A DNA stretch of 64,000 nt, from positions 1-64,000 of the forward strand of contig DWVD01000058.1 in assembly GCA_019120395.1 (NCBI GenBank), given 5' to 3'. This DNA is from Candidatus Gemmiger faecigallinarum. Its GTDB lineage: Bacteria > Bacillota > Clostridia > Oscillospirales > Ruminococcaceae. Every line of letters starts with the position of its first letter. Position 1 is the first letter of the stretch. Below the pieces are notes generated by a model. That model was not told the DNA's origin. It saw only the letters and a list, made by a program, of their open reading frames with translations, and made no database searches. A program made the translations under genes and the position numbers. This document shows, one piece after another, positions 16,814 to 25,372 of the stretch.

Positions 16814-18049
16814 TTGGCGGAAAGTTTGCTGTTTTGGGCCGGCAGCGCGTCCATTGTGCTGTGTGTGGCGCTGATGGCGCTGTGCGCGCTGCGGGACCTT
16901 GGCTGGCTGCCCGCGCCGCTGCCGCGCCCGCGCGCACCGGGGGCGCACGCCGCGCCGCTGGCCGCGCGGGAGGCGGTTTTCTGGTTCCTGGCCGCGCTGG
17001 CGAGCCAGTGGGCCGTGGTCCTGGCCGCGTACTGCATCGTGCACGGGGGCTGGGCCGGGCTGGGGGAAGGGCTGTGGCAGCGGTTCACGACCGCCGGGGA
17101 CAGCCCGCATTACCTGTATCTGGCGCAAAACGGCTACCAGCGCAGCGGCGAGCAGAGCAACCTGATCGTGTTTTACCCGCTGTATCCGCTGCTGCTGCGG
17201 CTGCTGGGCGCGCTGGCAGGCGGGCGGTACGCGCTTTGCGGCATGGTGCTGAGCCAGCTCTGCTTTGGCGGCGCGGCTGTCTGCCTGCGCGCGCTGGCCG
17301 GGCGGCGGCTGCCCGCGGGCGGGGCCCGCTGCGCGGCGGCGGCGCTGCTTTTGTATCCGTTTGCCTTCTTTGCCTTTGGCGTTTATACCGAGGGCCTGTT
17401 TTTGCTGCTGAGCCTCGGCGTCCTCTATCTGCTGGAGACGCGGCGCTGGGGTGCGGCGGGGGTGGCGGCCGCCCTTGCGGCGCTGTGCCGCACGCAGGGG
17501 CTGGCGCTCCTGTTCGCAGCGCTGTTTGCCGTGCTGGCCGCGCCGCGCCGCGAACGCCGCGGCGGCTGGGCGGCCGTGCTGGGGGGCCCGGCCGGGTACG
17601 GGGCGTATCTGTGCCTCAACTGGGCCGTACAGGGGGACTTTTTCCGCTACCTTTACCACCAGAGCGTCGCGCCGTGGTACCAGCATGCGCAGTGGTTCGG
17701 GGCGAACCTTGTGCAGCAGTTCGGCATGGCGCAGGATTACCCCGGCCTGGCGCGGTTCATCTACATCCCGCAGCTTGTGCTCTACTTTGTGGGGCTGGCG
17801 GCGCTGGCGTTTTTGCTGTGGCGCGGCACGGCCCCGGCGGCGGGCATCTACGCGCTGGCCTATTTCGGCATGAGCTATCTGAGCTCGTGGCTGATCTCGG
17901 GCGGGCGGTATCTGTTCGGCTGCGTCGGGCTGTTCCTGGCATTGGGCAGCGTGCGGCGGCCTGCGCTGCGCGCGGCGCTGCTGGCTGGCGAAGGAGCGCT
18001 GTTTTTGTTGTACGCCGTGTATTATATGCAGGGTCAAGCCATTATGTAA
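16814..18049 (+). CDS. PIG-V-like (GPI mannosyltransferase 2-like) membrane glycosyltransferase
   Basis: A 411-residue polytopic protein with motifs resembling the bacterial PIG-V family: GDSPHYLYLAQNGY (acidic first outer loop), VFYPLYPLLLRLLG, FAFGVYTEGLFLLLS and a C-terminal SWLISGGRYLF. PIG-V proteins transfer mannose from dolichol-phosphate mannose; here the donor would be the polyprenyl-phosphate sugar from the GT2 enzyme upstream. The start is TTG at 16814, three bases after the previous stop, with only a weak ribosome site, so it probably depends on coupling. Confidence 0.68.
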   Translation: MAESLLFWAGSASIVLCVALMALCALRDLGWLPAPLPRPRAPGAHAAPLAAREAVFWFLAALASQWAVVLAAYCIVHGGWAGLGEGLWQRFTTAGDSPHYLYLAQNGYQRSGEQSNLIVFYPLYPLLLRLLGALAGGRYALCGMVLSQLCFGGAAVCLRALAGRRLPAGGARCAAAALLLYPFAFFAFGVYTEGLFLLLSLGVLYLLETRRWGAAGVAAALAALCRTQGLALLFAALFAVLAAPRRERRGGWAAVLGGPAGYGAYLCLNWAVQGDFFRYLYHQSVAPWYQHAQWFGANLVQQFGMAQDYPGLARFIYIPQLVLYFVGLAALAFLLWRGTAPAAGIYALAYFGMSYLSSWLISGGRYLFGCVGLFLALGSVRRPALRAALLAGEGALFLLYAVYYMQGQAIM

Positions 18050-18117
18050 TATCCCGTTCGCAGGCGCACCGACGCCCGCCCAGGGGTGTAAAACTTTGCC
18101 GGGCGGCGGTTTGGTTC

Positions 18118-18147
18118 TGGACAAAAGGACCCCGAACGGGGTAGAAT
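18118..18147 (+). promoter_or_regulatory. Promoter with an internal dyad
   Basis: TGGACA (18118-18123), an 18-base spacer and TAGAAT (18142-18147). The spacer holds ACCCCGAACGGGGT (18129-18142), a 6-bp-arm dyad ending on the -10 box, where a repressor could bind. Confidence 0.5.
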
Positions 18148-18183
18148 GGAAGTACCAAAAACAGGAGCGGGAGGGTTGTTTCC

Positions 18184-18948
18184 ATGAAACGCAAAGGCTG
18201 CAAGATCGTTCTGCCCGCCGTTTTGTGCGCGGCGCTGCTGGCGGGGTGCGCCCGCGGGGCTGCTGCGCCGGGCCCGGCCGCAGTGCCGCCGTCCGAAACC
18301 GAAACGCCTGCGGCGACCGCAGCGCCGCAGCCGACTGCGCAGCCCACCATGGCCCCCGAACCTTCCCCTAAACCGGCGGAAACCGCCGTCTATGCGCCGG
18401 GCGCGGTCATGCTTAAAGACGAAGGGCTTTTTGAGACGCCGCCGGGGCTCGACGCCGATGAATTCCACACCTTCGCCTACTATCTCACCATCGCCCTCCC
18501 CGACCCTGTCGAAACCATCGGGGAAGCAGACAGCAAGGCTGCGTTCCGCCTGAGCCGGTGCATGCTGGATTGTTTTTATGGCATCTATCCAGATGCCTGC
18601 AGCGAGGTCGTCTATCTTGAGCAGGACGGCATGATCCGGAATTATAACGTGATCCCGGCCGACGATTTTGTTGCGTTTACGGCCGCGCACCTCGGGATCG
18701 GCGACCTCGCCTTTTTTGAAAGCGCGATCCCCGCAGAGGATATGGTCGTCCGCTTTGAGGCGGATGCCGGCCGAATTCTGCTGGTCCCCGCGATGGAGTA
18801 TCTCGAGTCCGATTTTGACAGCGCCCATGTCGAAGTGGAAGGCGAAGAGCTGCGCCTGATTGCAGAAGCGGAAGACGGCGGCGAGCGGATGTATGTGTTC
18901 GACATTGCGCAGGGCATTGACCAGTACAGGCTCCTCCGGGTCGTTTGA
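18184..18948 (+). CDS. Putative lipoprotein of unknown function
   Basis: A 254-residue protein with a lipoprotein signal peptide (lipobox LLAGC, Cys22). A Pro/Thr/Ala-rich linker (about 30-70) leads to an acidic globular domain (about 75-254). It is exported and probably anchored to the outer face of the membrane by diacylglycerol. No domain is recognised. It is monocistronic with its own promoter. Its codon usage is less extremely GC-rich than that of the polysaccharide genes before it. Confidence 0.72.
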   Translation: MKRKGCKIVLPAVLCAALLAGCARGAAAPGPAAVPPSETETPAATAAPQPTAQPTMAPEPSPKPAETAVYAPGAVMLKDEGLFETPPGLDADEFHTFAYYLTIALPDPVETIGEADSKAAFRLSRCMLDCFYGIYPDACSEVVYLEQDGMIRNYNVIPADDFVAFTAAHLGIGDLAFFESAIPAEDMVVRFEADAGRILLVPAMEYLESDFDSAHVEVEGEELRLIAEAEDGGERMYVFDIAQGIDQYRLLRVV

Positions 18949-19056
18949 CCCGGCCGGGGCAGATGCGCGGTTCCCGGCCGGCCGAAAAAAGCCGTTTGTT
19001 TTCCCATTCTGCCGAAAGAGCCGTATCACACAGAAACAGCCCCTTTATCGGCACAC

Positions 19057-19087
19057 AAAAGCGCCCCGGCCTTAGCGGCCGGGGCGC
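19057..19087 (-). terminator. Intrinsic terminator of the zinc-ribbon gene
   Basis: GCGCCCCGGCC (19061-19071) pairs perfectly with GGCCGGGGCGC (19077-19087). Read on the minus strand, the stem is followed by TTTT. Confidence 0.8.
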
Positions 19088-19123
19088 GGGTGCTTATTCT
19101 GGTTGTTGGGCCGGGCGGCGGGA

Positions 19124-19579
19124 TCAGTCGATCTTGATCTCGGTCGCATCGGCGGGGGCGGCGGGCGCTTCTTCGGCGTCCTCGTCCTCCTCGTCGGGGG
19201 CCAGCTCAATGCCGAAGGTGGCGCCGCAGCTGGGGCAGACAAGCTCCTGGTTGAGCAGGGTGTCCTCGTCCACCGCCGTCACCACGCCGCAGTTGGGGCA
19301 GGTGACTTCGTACTCGGCCTCGCTGTCCATGTCGTCCTCGTCCTCATCGTCGATGTCGAACAGGGCGCTGGTCAGATCGTCCATGTCCTCATCCATGGCG
19401 TCCAGTTCGTCATAGACCTGGTCCAGGGCGTCGTCATGCTCGGTCACGGTGGCGGCCATCGCTTCCAGCAGGTCCATCATCGCAGCGATGATGCGGCCGT
19501 TTTTGCTGTTGGGGTCGAACTCCATGCCATTCATCAGGCCGCGGATATAGGCGGCTTTCGCGTTCAGGTCCATCGCCAT
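19124..19579 (-). CDS. CD1247-like acidic zinc-ribbon protein
   Basis: A 151-residue protein. The helical N-terminal part begins MAMDLNAKAAYIRGLMNGME, an opening conserved in a Clostridia family I know as CD1247-like. A very acidic middle is followed by a zinc ribbon made of CPNC and CPSC, and an acidic tail. The zinc-ribbon layout suggests nucleic-acid or protein binding, possibly with the transcription machinery; no function is established. RBS AAAAGGAGGG is well placed. It is a single-gene unit on the minus strand with its own terminator. Confidence 0.75.
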   Translation of the reverse strand: MAMDLNAKAAYIRGLMNGMEFDPNSKNGRIIAAMMDLLEAMAATVTEHDDALDQVYDELDAMDEDMDDLTSALFDIDDEDEDDMDSEAEYEVTCPNCGVVTAVDEDTLLNQELVCPSCGATFGIELAPDEEDEDAEEAPAAPADATEIKID

Positions 19580-19618
19580 AGCGGGTCCCTCCTTTTCCCG
19601 GTCAGGGGATCATAAAAA

Positions 19619-20179
19619 TCAGTTCACACGCTCCATGTATTCGCCGGTGCGGGTGTCGATGCGGATCTTGTCGCCCTCGTTGATGAACAGCGGCACGCGG
19701 ATCTCGGCGCCGGTCTCGACCTTGGCAGGCTTGAGGGTGTTGGTGGCGGTGTTGCCCTTGAAGCCGGGCTCGGTCTCGGTCACTTCGAGCTCGATAAAGT
19801 TCGGCACTTCGACGCTGAAAACCTTGCCCTTGTAGGAGAGCAGCTTGCAGACTTCGTTCTCCTTGCAGAACTTGAAGTTGTCCGGCACGTCGGCGGCGTT
19901 GACCGGAATATCGTCGTAGGTCTCGTTATCCATGAAGTGGTACAGGTCGCCGTCGGCGTAGCTGTAAGTCACTTCCTTGCGCTCAATGAAAGCCTGGGGG
20001 AACTTGGCGGTGGGGTTGTAGCTGGTTTCCGTCACAGCGCCGGTGATGACGTTCTTGGTCTTGGTGCGCACAAAGGCCGCGCCCTTGCCGGGCTTGACGT
20101 GCTGGAACTCGACGACCTGGAGCACCTGCCCATCCTGCTCAAAGGTAACGCCATTGCGGAATTCGCCTGCAGAGATCAT
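19619..20179 (-). CDS. efp: Elongation factor P
   Basis: A 186-residue protein of standard EF-P length with three beta-barrel domains. It starts [20 protein letters not shown]. The domain I tip is [14 protein letters not shown], with the lysine at the position that is modified in some species. Domain III ends [19 protein letters not shown] binds the ribosome between the P and E sites and relieves stalling at polyproline. I placed the start at 20179, with GGAGG upstream; the longer open frame is only an extension through the promoter. It has its own promoter. Confidence 0.97.
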   Translation of the reverse strand: MISAGEFRNGVTFEQDGQVLQVVEFQHVKPGKGAAFVRTKTKNVITGAVTETSYNPTAKFPQAFIERKEVTYSYADGDLYHFMDNETYDDIPVNAADVPDNFKFCKENEVCKLLSYKGKVFSVEVPNFIELEVTETEPGFKGNTATNTLKPAKVETGAEIRVPLFINEGDKIRIDTRTGEYMERVN

Positions 20180-20231
20180 ATTGAAATTCCTCCATATTTT
20201 ATAAAGTGTAATAAAAGCATACCTGCTATAT

Positions 20232-20260
20232 ATTTTACCCGATAATGGCTGATGTTGCAA
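20232..20260 (-). promoter_or_regulatory. efp promoter
   Basis: On the minus strand: TTGCAA (20260-20255), a 17-base spacer and TAAAAT (20237-20232). Confidence 0.65.
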
Positions 20261-20292
20261 GCCCCCCGGCGGGGTTTTGGCAGATTTTTGCG

Positions 20293-20326
20293 AAAAAAAG
20301 ACCGGCTTGCCGGCAAAATCCCGCCG
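20293..20326 (-). terminator. Candidate weak terminator after the TIM-barrel gene
   Basis: Read on the minus strand, short GC-rich inverted repeats (CCGGC/GCCGG) precede a run of seven T (20299-20293). The stem is short, so confidence is low. Confidence 0.35.
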
Positions 20327-20349
20327 GACGCACGCAACCGTCGCCCGGT

Positions 20350-21204
20350 TTACGCCTGTTCCCAGGCAAGGCGCAGCGCGCGGGCGTCCTCGGCCTGGGT
20401 GCCGGCGGACTCGCATATAATGGTGGGCGTCAGCCCGCGCTCCTTCAAAAGCGCCATCAGGGGCTGATGGGGCGGGCCGTACTCGGTGTCGGCAAAGGTC
20501 AGGTGGCATTTCTCGCCGCCGGCGGTGTAGGCGATGCGGGAAAAATGGGCGTGGAACTGCGCCGCCCGGTCGTCCCCCAGGACCTCGGCCATGCGGTCCA
20601 GGATGGCGGCGTAGTCCCCGCGCCCGGTGATGCCGCCGTGGGTGCGGGCGTACAGATGGCCGAAGTCGACGCAGGGGGTGATGCGGCTGTCCACGCCGCA
20701 CAGAGTCAGCACCTCGTCCAGGGTGCCCAGCTGGTTCACCTTGCCCATCGTCTCGGGGCACAGGATGCAGTCGCCGTAGCCGGCGGCGTCCACCGCCTCG
20801 ACGGCGCGGCGCATGGTGTCCAGCGCCTTTTCCAGCGCAGCTTCCCGGCTCTGCTTGCCGCAGCTGCCGGCATGAAAGATGACCCGCCGGCCGCCCAGCG
20901 CTTTGACCAGCGCGCAGCTTTGCAGCAGGTAATCCACGCTGCGCAGGCGCTTGTCCTCCTCCAGGCTGCTCATGCTGATGTAATAGGGCGCGTGCACCGA
21001 CAGCGCGATGTTTTCGGCCGCGCAGCGGGCGCCCAGCACAGCGGCTTTGTCGTGGGGCATGCGCACGCCGCGTCCGCACTGCACCTCGAAGGCGGTCAGG
21101 CCGAACCCGGCATGGTAGGCCGCAATATCGCGGGGGCTTTTATAGCCGCCGGCGGCAAAGCTGTCGGACAGGCCGGCAGCGCCGAAACGGGGCGTATCAT
21201 TCAT
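20350..21204 (-). CDS. TIM-barrel protein, AP endonuclease family 2-like
   Basis: A 284-residue protein resembling endonuclease IV / xylose-isomerase-like TIM barrels. Candidate metal ligands of the family appear in order: [38 protein letters not shown] and the C-terminal TIICESAG. These match the His/Glu/Asp trinuclear zinc pattern of Nfo closely, so a role in abasic-site repair is plausible; sugar-isomerase-like chemistry cannot be excluded. The start at 21204 overlaps the end of yqeG by 8 bases. Confidence 0.75.
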   Translation of the reverse strand: MNDTPRFGAAGLSDSFAAGGYKSPRDIAAYHAGFGLTAFEVQCGRGVRMPHDKAAVLGARCAAENIALSVHAPYYISMSSLEEDKRLRSVDYLLQSCALVKALGGRRVIFHAGSCGKQSREAALEKALDTMRRAVEAVDAAGYGDCILCPETMGKVNQLGTLDEVLTLCGVDSRITPCVDFGHLYARTHGGITGRGDYAAILDRMAEVLGDDRAAQFHAHFSRIAYTAGGEKCHLTFADTEYGPPHQPLMALLKERGLTPTIICESAGTQAEDARALRLAWEQA

Positions 21205-21706
21205 AGAGTTTTCCGCCTTTCTCGTAGTACTTGCGGATAAAGGGCGGCTCAAATTTTCGCTTGAGCCGCACGCCGCGGGATTTGTCGCGGGGGGTGCGGG
21301 GCAGCACATACAGGCAGCGGATGCCGTACAGCCCCGCCGCCAGCCGGTCGGCATAGATCTGGTCCCCCACCATGGCCATCTGGCGTTTGGCCACGCCCAG
21401 CCGCCGCCGGGCCGCCATCAGGCCGATGGGCAGCGGCTTGCAGGCCAGCGGCACAAAGGCCAGGCCGATGCGGGCGGCAAAGGGGCGCACCCGCTTTGCC
21501 GTGTTGTTGGAGACGATGGTCAGGCTGACGCCCGCCGCCCGCATGGCGTCCAGCCAGGCGGCGACGCTGGCGTCCAGCTGCTGGCTGCCGTCGCCGGTCA
21601 GGGTGTTGTCCACATCCAGCACCAGCGCGGTGATGCCCTGCGCCCGGAGAAATTCCGGGGTGATGGCCTCCACATTTTTAAAGATATATTCCGGGGTCAG
21701 CAGCAT
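21197..21706 (-). CDS. yqeG: YqeG family HAD-IIIA phosphatase
   Basis: A 169-residue HAD-superfamily protein with LVLDVDNTLTGDGS (motif I, written DVDNT as in YqeG), TIVSNNTAKRV (motif II) and MVGDQIYADRLA (motif III/IV). In Bacillus and other Firmicutes YqeG lies beside ribosome-assembly genes; its substrate is uncertain. Here it overlaps the TIM-barrel gene and follows rpsU, from which a terminator separates it. Confidence 0.9.
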   Translation of the reverse strand: MLLTPEYIFKNVEAITPEFLRAQGITALVLDVDNTLTGDGSQQLDASVAAWLDAMRAAGVSLTIVSNNTAKRVRPFAARIGLAFVPLACKPLPIGLMAARRRLGVAKRQMAMVGDQIYADRLAAGLYGIRCLYVLPRTPRDKSRGVRLKRKFEPPFIRKYYEKGGKLYE

Positions 21707-21741
21707 GGGCGGGTATCTCTCCTTTGGCGGCGATCTGCAAC

Positions 21742-21771
21742 AAAAAAGCAGGCCCGACCATGCGGGCCTGC
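21742..21771 (-). terminator. rpsU terminator
   Basis: GCAGGCCCG (21748-21756) pairs with CGGGCCTGC (21763-21771). On the minus strand, TTTTTT follows (21747-21742). Confidence 0.88.
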
Positions 21772-21812
21772 CCAGCCGCTTGCAGGCGGCGCAACATCAG
21801 CAAACAGCTTGC

Positions 21813-21989
21813 TTACTTGTACTTGCGCTTGCGGGCGGCTTCGGACTTCTTTTTGCGGCGAACGGACGGCTTCTCGTAAGCCTCGCGCTTGCGCACCTCA
21901 GCGAGCACACCACTGCGAGCAGTGCTGCGCTTGAAGCGGCGCAGAGCGCTCTCGAGGGATTCGCCCTCCTTGACACGGATCTCCGACAT
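21813..21989 (-). CDS. rpsU: 30S ribosomal protein S21
   Basis: A 58-residue protein starting [20 protein letters not shown], containing [17 protein letters not shown] and ending in a basic tail. This is the standard length and sequence pattern of S21, which sits on the 30S platform near the anti-Shine-Dalgarno region. RBS GGGAGGG is 5-8 bases upstream. It is a single-gene transcript between its own promoter and terminator. Confidence 0.96.
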   Translation of the reverse strand: MSEIRVKEGESLESALRRFKRSTARSGVLAEVRKREAYEKPSVRRKKKSEAARKRKYK

Positions 21990-22128
21990 CTTGCTTTCCC
22001 TCCCTTGGTCCTACTGACAGGAGTTTGCCGGTCAATGTTTCAGCACGGGATGCAAGGTCCCGGACGGCGGCGGCAGCCGCGCGGCGAGGGGTTGGTTTGC
22101 ATCTGCTACTAGTCAACCAGTATTGGTA

Positions 22129-22158
22129 ATTATACTATACGGGGCGTGAAAATGTCAA
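22129..22158 (-). promoter_or_regulatory. rpsU promoter
   Basis: On the minus strand: consensus TTGACA (22158-22153), an 18-base spacer and consensus TATAAT (22134-22129). A leader of about 130 bases precedes rpsU; I recognised no regulatory fold in it. Confidence 0.75.
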
Positions 22159-22251
22159 CCGTATTTGTCCTGCGCGGGGGATTGTTTACAATTTATTCAG
22201 CATATCTGCGGATAAATATGAATTTTCCGCCCAGCGGCCGCGGCCGGCGGC

Positions 22252-24795
22252 TTACCCCTTTGCCGCCAGGTTGACCAGCTTGCCTTTGACGTAGATCTCC
22301 TTGACGATGGTCTTGCCGGCCAGGGCTTCGGCCACGGCAGGCTCGGCCTTGGCGCGGACGATGGCGTCGGCCTGCTCGATGCCGGCGGGCACCTGGATGC
22401 GGGCCTTGACCTTGCCGTTGACCTGCACCGCGATCTCGATGGTCTGCTCAACGCACTTGGCCTCGTCATACTGCGGCCAGGGGGTGTAGGCCAGCTGGGT
22501 CTCGTGGCCCAGCTGCTGCCACAGCTCCTCGGTCATGTGGGGGGCGAAGGGGTTCAGCAACTGCAAAAGCACCTCGTACTCGGCGCGGGTGGCGCCGCCG
22601 TTGTCGTACAGGGTGTTGACGTAGATCATCAGCTGGGCGATGGCGGTGTTGGCCTTGAGGGCGTCGATGTCCTCGCCCACCTTCTTGATGGTGCGGTGGG
22701 CGGTGGCCTCCACGGCCGGGCGGATGCCCTCCCCCGCCACGATCTTGTCGGACAGGCCCCAGATGCGCTCCAAGAACCGCTTGCAGCCCTTGATGGAGCT
22801 GGTGTTCCAGGGGGCGGCCTTCTCAAAGTCGCCCACGAACATCTCGTACAGGCGCAGCGTGTCGGCACCGTACTCGTCCACCACGTCGTCGGGGTTGACC
22901 ACGTTGCCCAGGGATTTCGACATCTTGACGATGGGGTGTTCGGCCATCTCGCCGTACTCCTCCACCAGGTGGGCGCGGGCGGCCTTCTCGCTGCCGTACT
23001 CGGCCAGCAGCTTCTTCTGCTCCTCGTCGGGCAGGTTGACAAAGCTGTGGGGGTTCAGGCCCAGGATCATGCCGTGGCTGGTGCGCTTTTTGTAGGGCTC
23101 CCTGGTGGGCACCACGCCGATGTCATACAGGAACTTGTGCCAGAACCGGCTGTACAAAAGGTGCAGGGTGGTGTGCTCCATGCCGCCGTTGTACCAGTCC
23201 ACCGGGCTCCAGTATTCCAGGGCCTCCCTGCTGGCCAGCTCCTTGTCGTTGTGGGGGTCGCAGTAGCGCAGGAAGTACCAGCTGGACCCCGCCCACTGGG
23301 GCATGGTGTCGGTCTCGCGCTTGGCGGGGCCGCCGCAGCAGGGGCAGGTGGTGTTGACCCACTCGGCGTGGCGGGCCAGCGGGCTTTCGCCGTCGGGACC
23401 GGGCTCAAAGTCCTTGATCTCCGGCAGGCGCAGCGGCAGCTCGCTTTCCGGCAGGGGCTGCCAGCCGCATTTTTCGCAGTAGACCATGGGGATAGGCTCG
23501 CCCCAGTAACGCTGGCGGCTGAACACCCAGTCCCGCAGCTTGAAGTTGACCTGCTTGTGGCCCTTGTGGTTTTCCTCCAGCCAGGCGTACATCTTTTCCT
23601 TGGCGTCCTCGACGGACAGGCCGTTCAAGAAGCCGGAGTTGACCAGCGTGCCGGTGGCCACGTCGGTAAAGGCGGACTGGCTCAGATCGGACGGGGTCTC
23701 GCCCTGGACCACCTCGACGATGGGCAGGCCGAACTTGGTGGCGAACTCCCAGTCGCGCTGGTCGTGGGCGGGCACGGCCATGATGGCGCCGGTGCCGTAG
23801 GTGGCCAGCACGTAGTCCGAGATGAAGATGGGCACCACCTTGCCGTTGACCGGGTTGACGGCCTCGACGCCGTCGATGCGGACGCCGGTCTTGTCCTTGT
23901 TCAGCTCGGTGCGCTCAAAGTCGGACTTTCGGGCGGCCTCGGCCTGGTAGGCGCGGACCTCGTCCACGTTTTTCAGCAGGCCGGCGTCGATCCACTTCTG
24001 CACGTAGGCGTGTTCCGGGCTGACGACCATGTAGGTGCAGCCGAACAGCGTGTCGGCGCGGGTGGTGTAGACGGTCAGCACATCGCCGGCGGTGGTGTCG
24101 AAGTTGATCTCGGCGCCGTGGCTGCGGCCGATCCAGTTTTTCTGCTGGGTCGAAACGCGCTCGATGTAATCCAGGCCGTCCAGGTCGTCGATCAGGCGGT
24201 CGGCGTAGGCGGTGATCCTGAGCATCCACTGGCTCTTGACCTTGTGGACCACCGGGCTGCCACAGCGTTCACAGACGCCGTTGACAACTTCCTCGTTGGC
24301 CAGCACCACCTTGCAGCCGGTGCAGTAGTTGACGGTCATCTCCTTTTTGTAGGCCAGGCCGTGCTTGTACAGCTGCAAAAAGATCCACTGGGTCCACTTG
24401 TAGTAGTCGGGGTCGGTGGTGTTGATCTCCCGGTCCCAGTCAAAGGACAGGCCCAGGCTCTTGAGCTGGCTCTTGAAGCGGGCCACGTTTTTGGCGGTGA
24501 CGATCTCCGGGTTGATGTGGTTTTTCAGGGCGTAGTTCTCGGTGGGCAGGCCAAAGGCGTCCCAGCCCATGGGATACAGCACGTTGTAGCCGCACTGCCG
24601 CTTTTTGCGGGCCACAATGTCCAGCGCGGTGTAGCTGCGCGGATGGCCCACGTGCAGGCCGGCGGCGGAAGGGTACGGGAACTCCACCAGCGCGTAAAAT
24701 TTGGGCTTGGTGCGGTCGATCTCGGCGTGGAAGGTGTGCTCGTCCTCCCAGACCTTCTGCCATTTGGCCTCTACTGCTTTGAAGTCGTATTTCAC
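22252..24795 (-). CDS. leuS: Leucyl-tRNA synthetase
   Basis: A class I aminoacyl-tRNA synthetase of 847 residues. It has the HIGH-type motif in [18 protein letters not shown], the connective-peptide editing domain ([18 protein letters not shown]) and KMSKSLGN. It charges tRNA-Leu and proofreads mischarged residues. The frame is open to a TTG at 24813, but I prefer GTG at 24795, which has GGGAGAG about 7 bases upstream. It is the last gene of a yhbY-nadD-yqeK-LCP-rsfS-leuS block. The 139-base leader seems too short for a T-box and I saw none. Confidence 0.97.
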   Translation of the reverse strand: MKYDFKAVEAKWQKVWEDEHTFHAEIDRTKPKFYALVEFPYPSAAGLHVGHPRSYTALDIVARKKRQCGYNVLYPMGWDAFGLPTENYALKNHINPEIVTAKNVARFKSQLKSLGLSFDWDREINTTDPDYYKWTQWIFLQLYKHGLAYKKEMTVNYCTGCKVVLANEEVVNGVCERCGSPVVHKVKSQWMLRITAYADRLIDDLDGLDYIERVSTQQKNWIGRSHGAEINFDTTAGDVLTVYTTRADTLFGCTYMVVSPEHAYVQKWIDAGLLKNVDEVRAYQAEAARKSDFERTELNKDKTGVRIDGVEAVNPVNGKVVPIFISDYVLATYGTGAIMAVPAHDQRDWEFATKFGLPIVEVVQGETPSDLSQSAFTDVATGTLVNSGFLNGLSVEDAKEKMYAWLEENHKGHKQVNFKLRDWVFSRQRYWGEPIPMVYCEKCGWQPLPESELPLRLPEIKDFEPGPDGESPLARHAEWVNTTCPCCGGPAKRETDTMPQWAGSSWYFLRYCDPHNDKELASREALEYWSPVDWYNGGMEHTTLHLLYSRFWHKFLYDIGVVPTREPYKKRTSHGMILGLNPHSFVNLPDEEQKKLLAEYGSEKAARAHLVEEYGEMAEHPIVKMSKSLGNVVNPDDVVDEYGADTLRLYEMFVGDFEKAAPWNTSSIKGCKRFLERIWGLSDKIVAGEGIRPAVEATAHRTIKKVGEDIDALKANTAIAQLMIYVNTLYDNGGATRAEYEVLLQLLNPFAPHMTEELWQQLGHETQLAYTPWPQYDEAKCVEQTIEIAVQVNGKVKARIQVPAGIEQADAIVRAKAEPAVAEALAGKTIVKEIYVKGKLVNLAAKG

Positions 24796-24882
24796 GGTTT
24801 GATCTCTCCCCAACGCGGGTAACCCCCGCAGATTTTGTGCGGCGCAGCCCGGCCATGCCGGACGCCGCTGTATTTGGACGCA

Positions 24883-24930
24883 GCGGGGCAGGCCCCCGCG
24901 CTTCTTTGCGTGTTTCAGGGCCTGCCCCGC
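24883..24930. repeat. Long GC-rich inverted repeat between rsfS and leuS
   Basis: GCGGGGCAGGCCC (24883-24895) pairs with GGGCCTGCCCCGC (24918-24930), a perfect 13-bp stem with a 22-base loop. No T run follows on either strand, so it is more likely an mRNA-processing or stability hairpin than a terminator. Confidence 0.5.
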
Positions 24931-24934
24931 AGGA

Positions 24935-25333
24935 TCACTCTTGTTCGGCCTGCGCCTGGGGCGCCGCGGCCGGTTCCTCCGGCAGACGCCACTCCGCAGC
25001 GGGCACCGGCTCGCCGTCCGCCCACAGATGCTCCAAGTCGTAGAAATCGTGGGCTTCCTGGGTAAACACGTGGACGATCACGCTGCCGTAATCCAGCAGG
25101 ATCCAGCGCTTGCCCTCATGGCCCTCGGTGCGCAGGACGTTGACGCCCTGGCGTCCCAGCTGAAAGTCCGCCTCGTCGGCCAGCGCCGCCACATGGGTGG
25201 TGGACGTGCCGGTGGCAATGACAAAGTAATCGGTGACGGTGGTCAGGTCATGCACGCGGATGATGCGAATATCCCGCGCCTTTTTGGCGTCCAGCGCGCG
25301 TGCCAGCCGGATGGCAAGTTCCTTGCTCTCCAT
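24935..25333 (-). CDS. rsfS: Ribosome silencing factor RsfS
   Basis: A 132-residue protein. The RsfS/DUF143 core runs over residues 1-112 ([44 protein letters not shown]), followed by an Ala/Pro/Glu-rich tail that is longer than usual. RsfS binds L14 and blocks subunit joining during starvation. RBS AGGAGG is well placed. It follows the LCP gene by 39 bases in the conserved Firmicutes order. Confidence 0.95.
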   Translation of the reverse strand: MESKELAIRLARALDAKKARDIRIIRVHDLTTVTDYFVIATGTSTTHVAALADEADFQLGRQGVNVLRTEGHEGKRWILLDYGSVIVHVFTQEAHDFYDLEHLWADGEPVPAAEWRLPEEPAAAPQAQAEQE

Positions 25334-25372
25334 GCGGTTCCTCCTGTGATGTTTTTTGTTCGATGCGCCCGG

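Noticed and set aside
15032..18124. 1030-codon minus-strand frame opposite the membrane glycosyltransferase genes
   Set aside because: It runs across three real plus-strand genes with good starts and membrane helices; its Arg/Gln/Pro/Ala-rich sequence has no domain.
22504..24822. Long open frame on the plus strand (772 codons) opposite leuS
   Set aside because: It is the exact antisense of leuS in GC-rich DNA, is Val/Gly/His-rich with no recognisable motif, and has no ribosome site.
24796..24934. T-box leader in front of leuS
   Set aside because: The gap is only 139 bases, no T-box core sequence (AGGGUGGNACCGCG) is visible, and the hairpin there lacks a T run.
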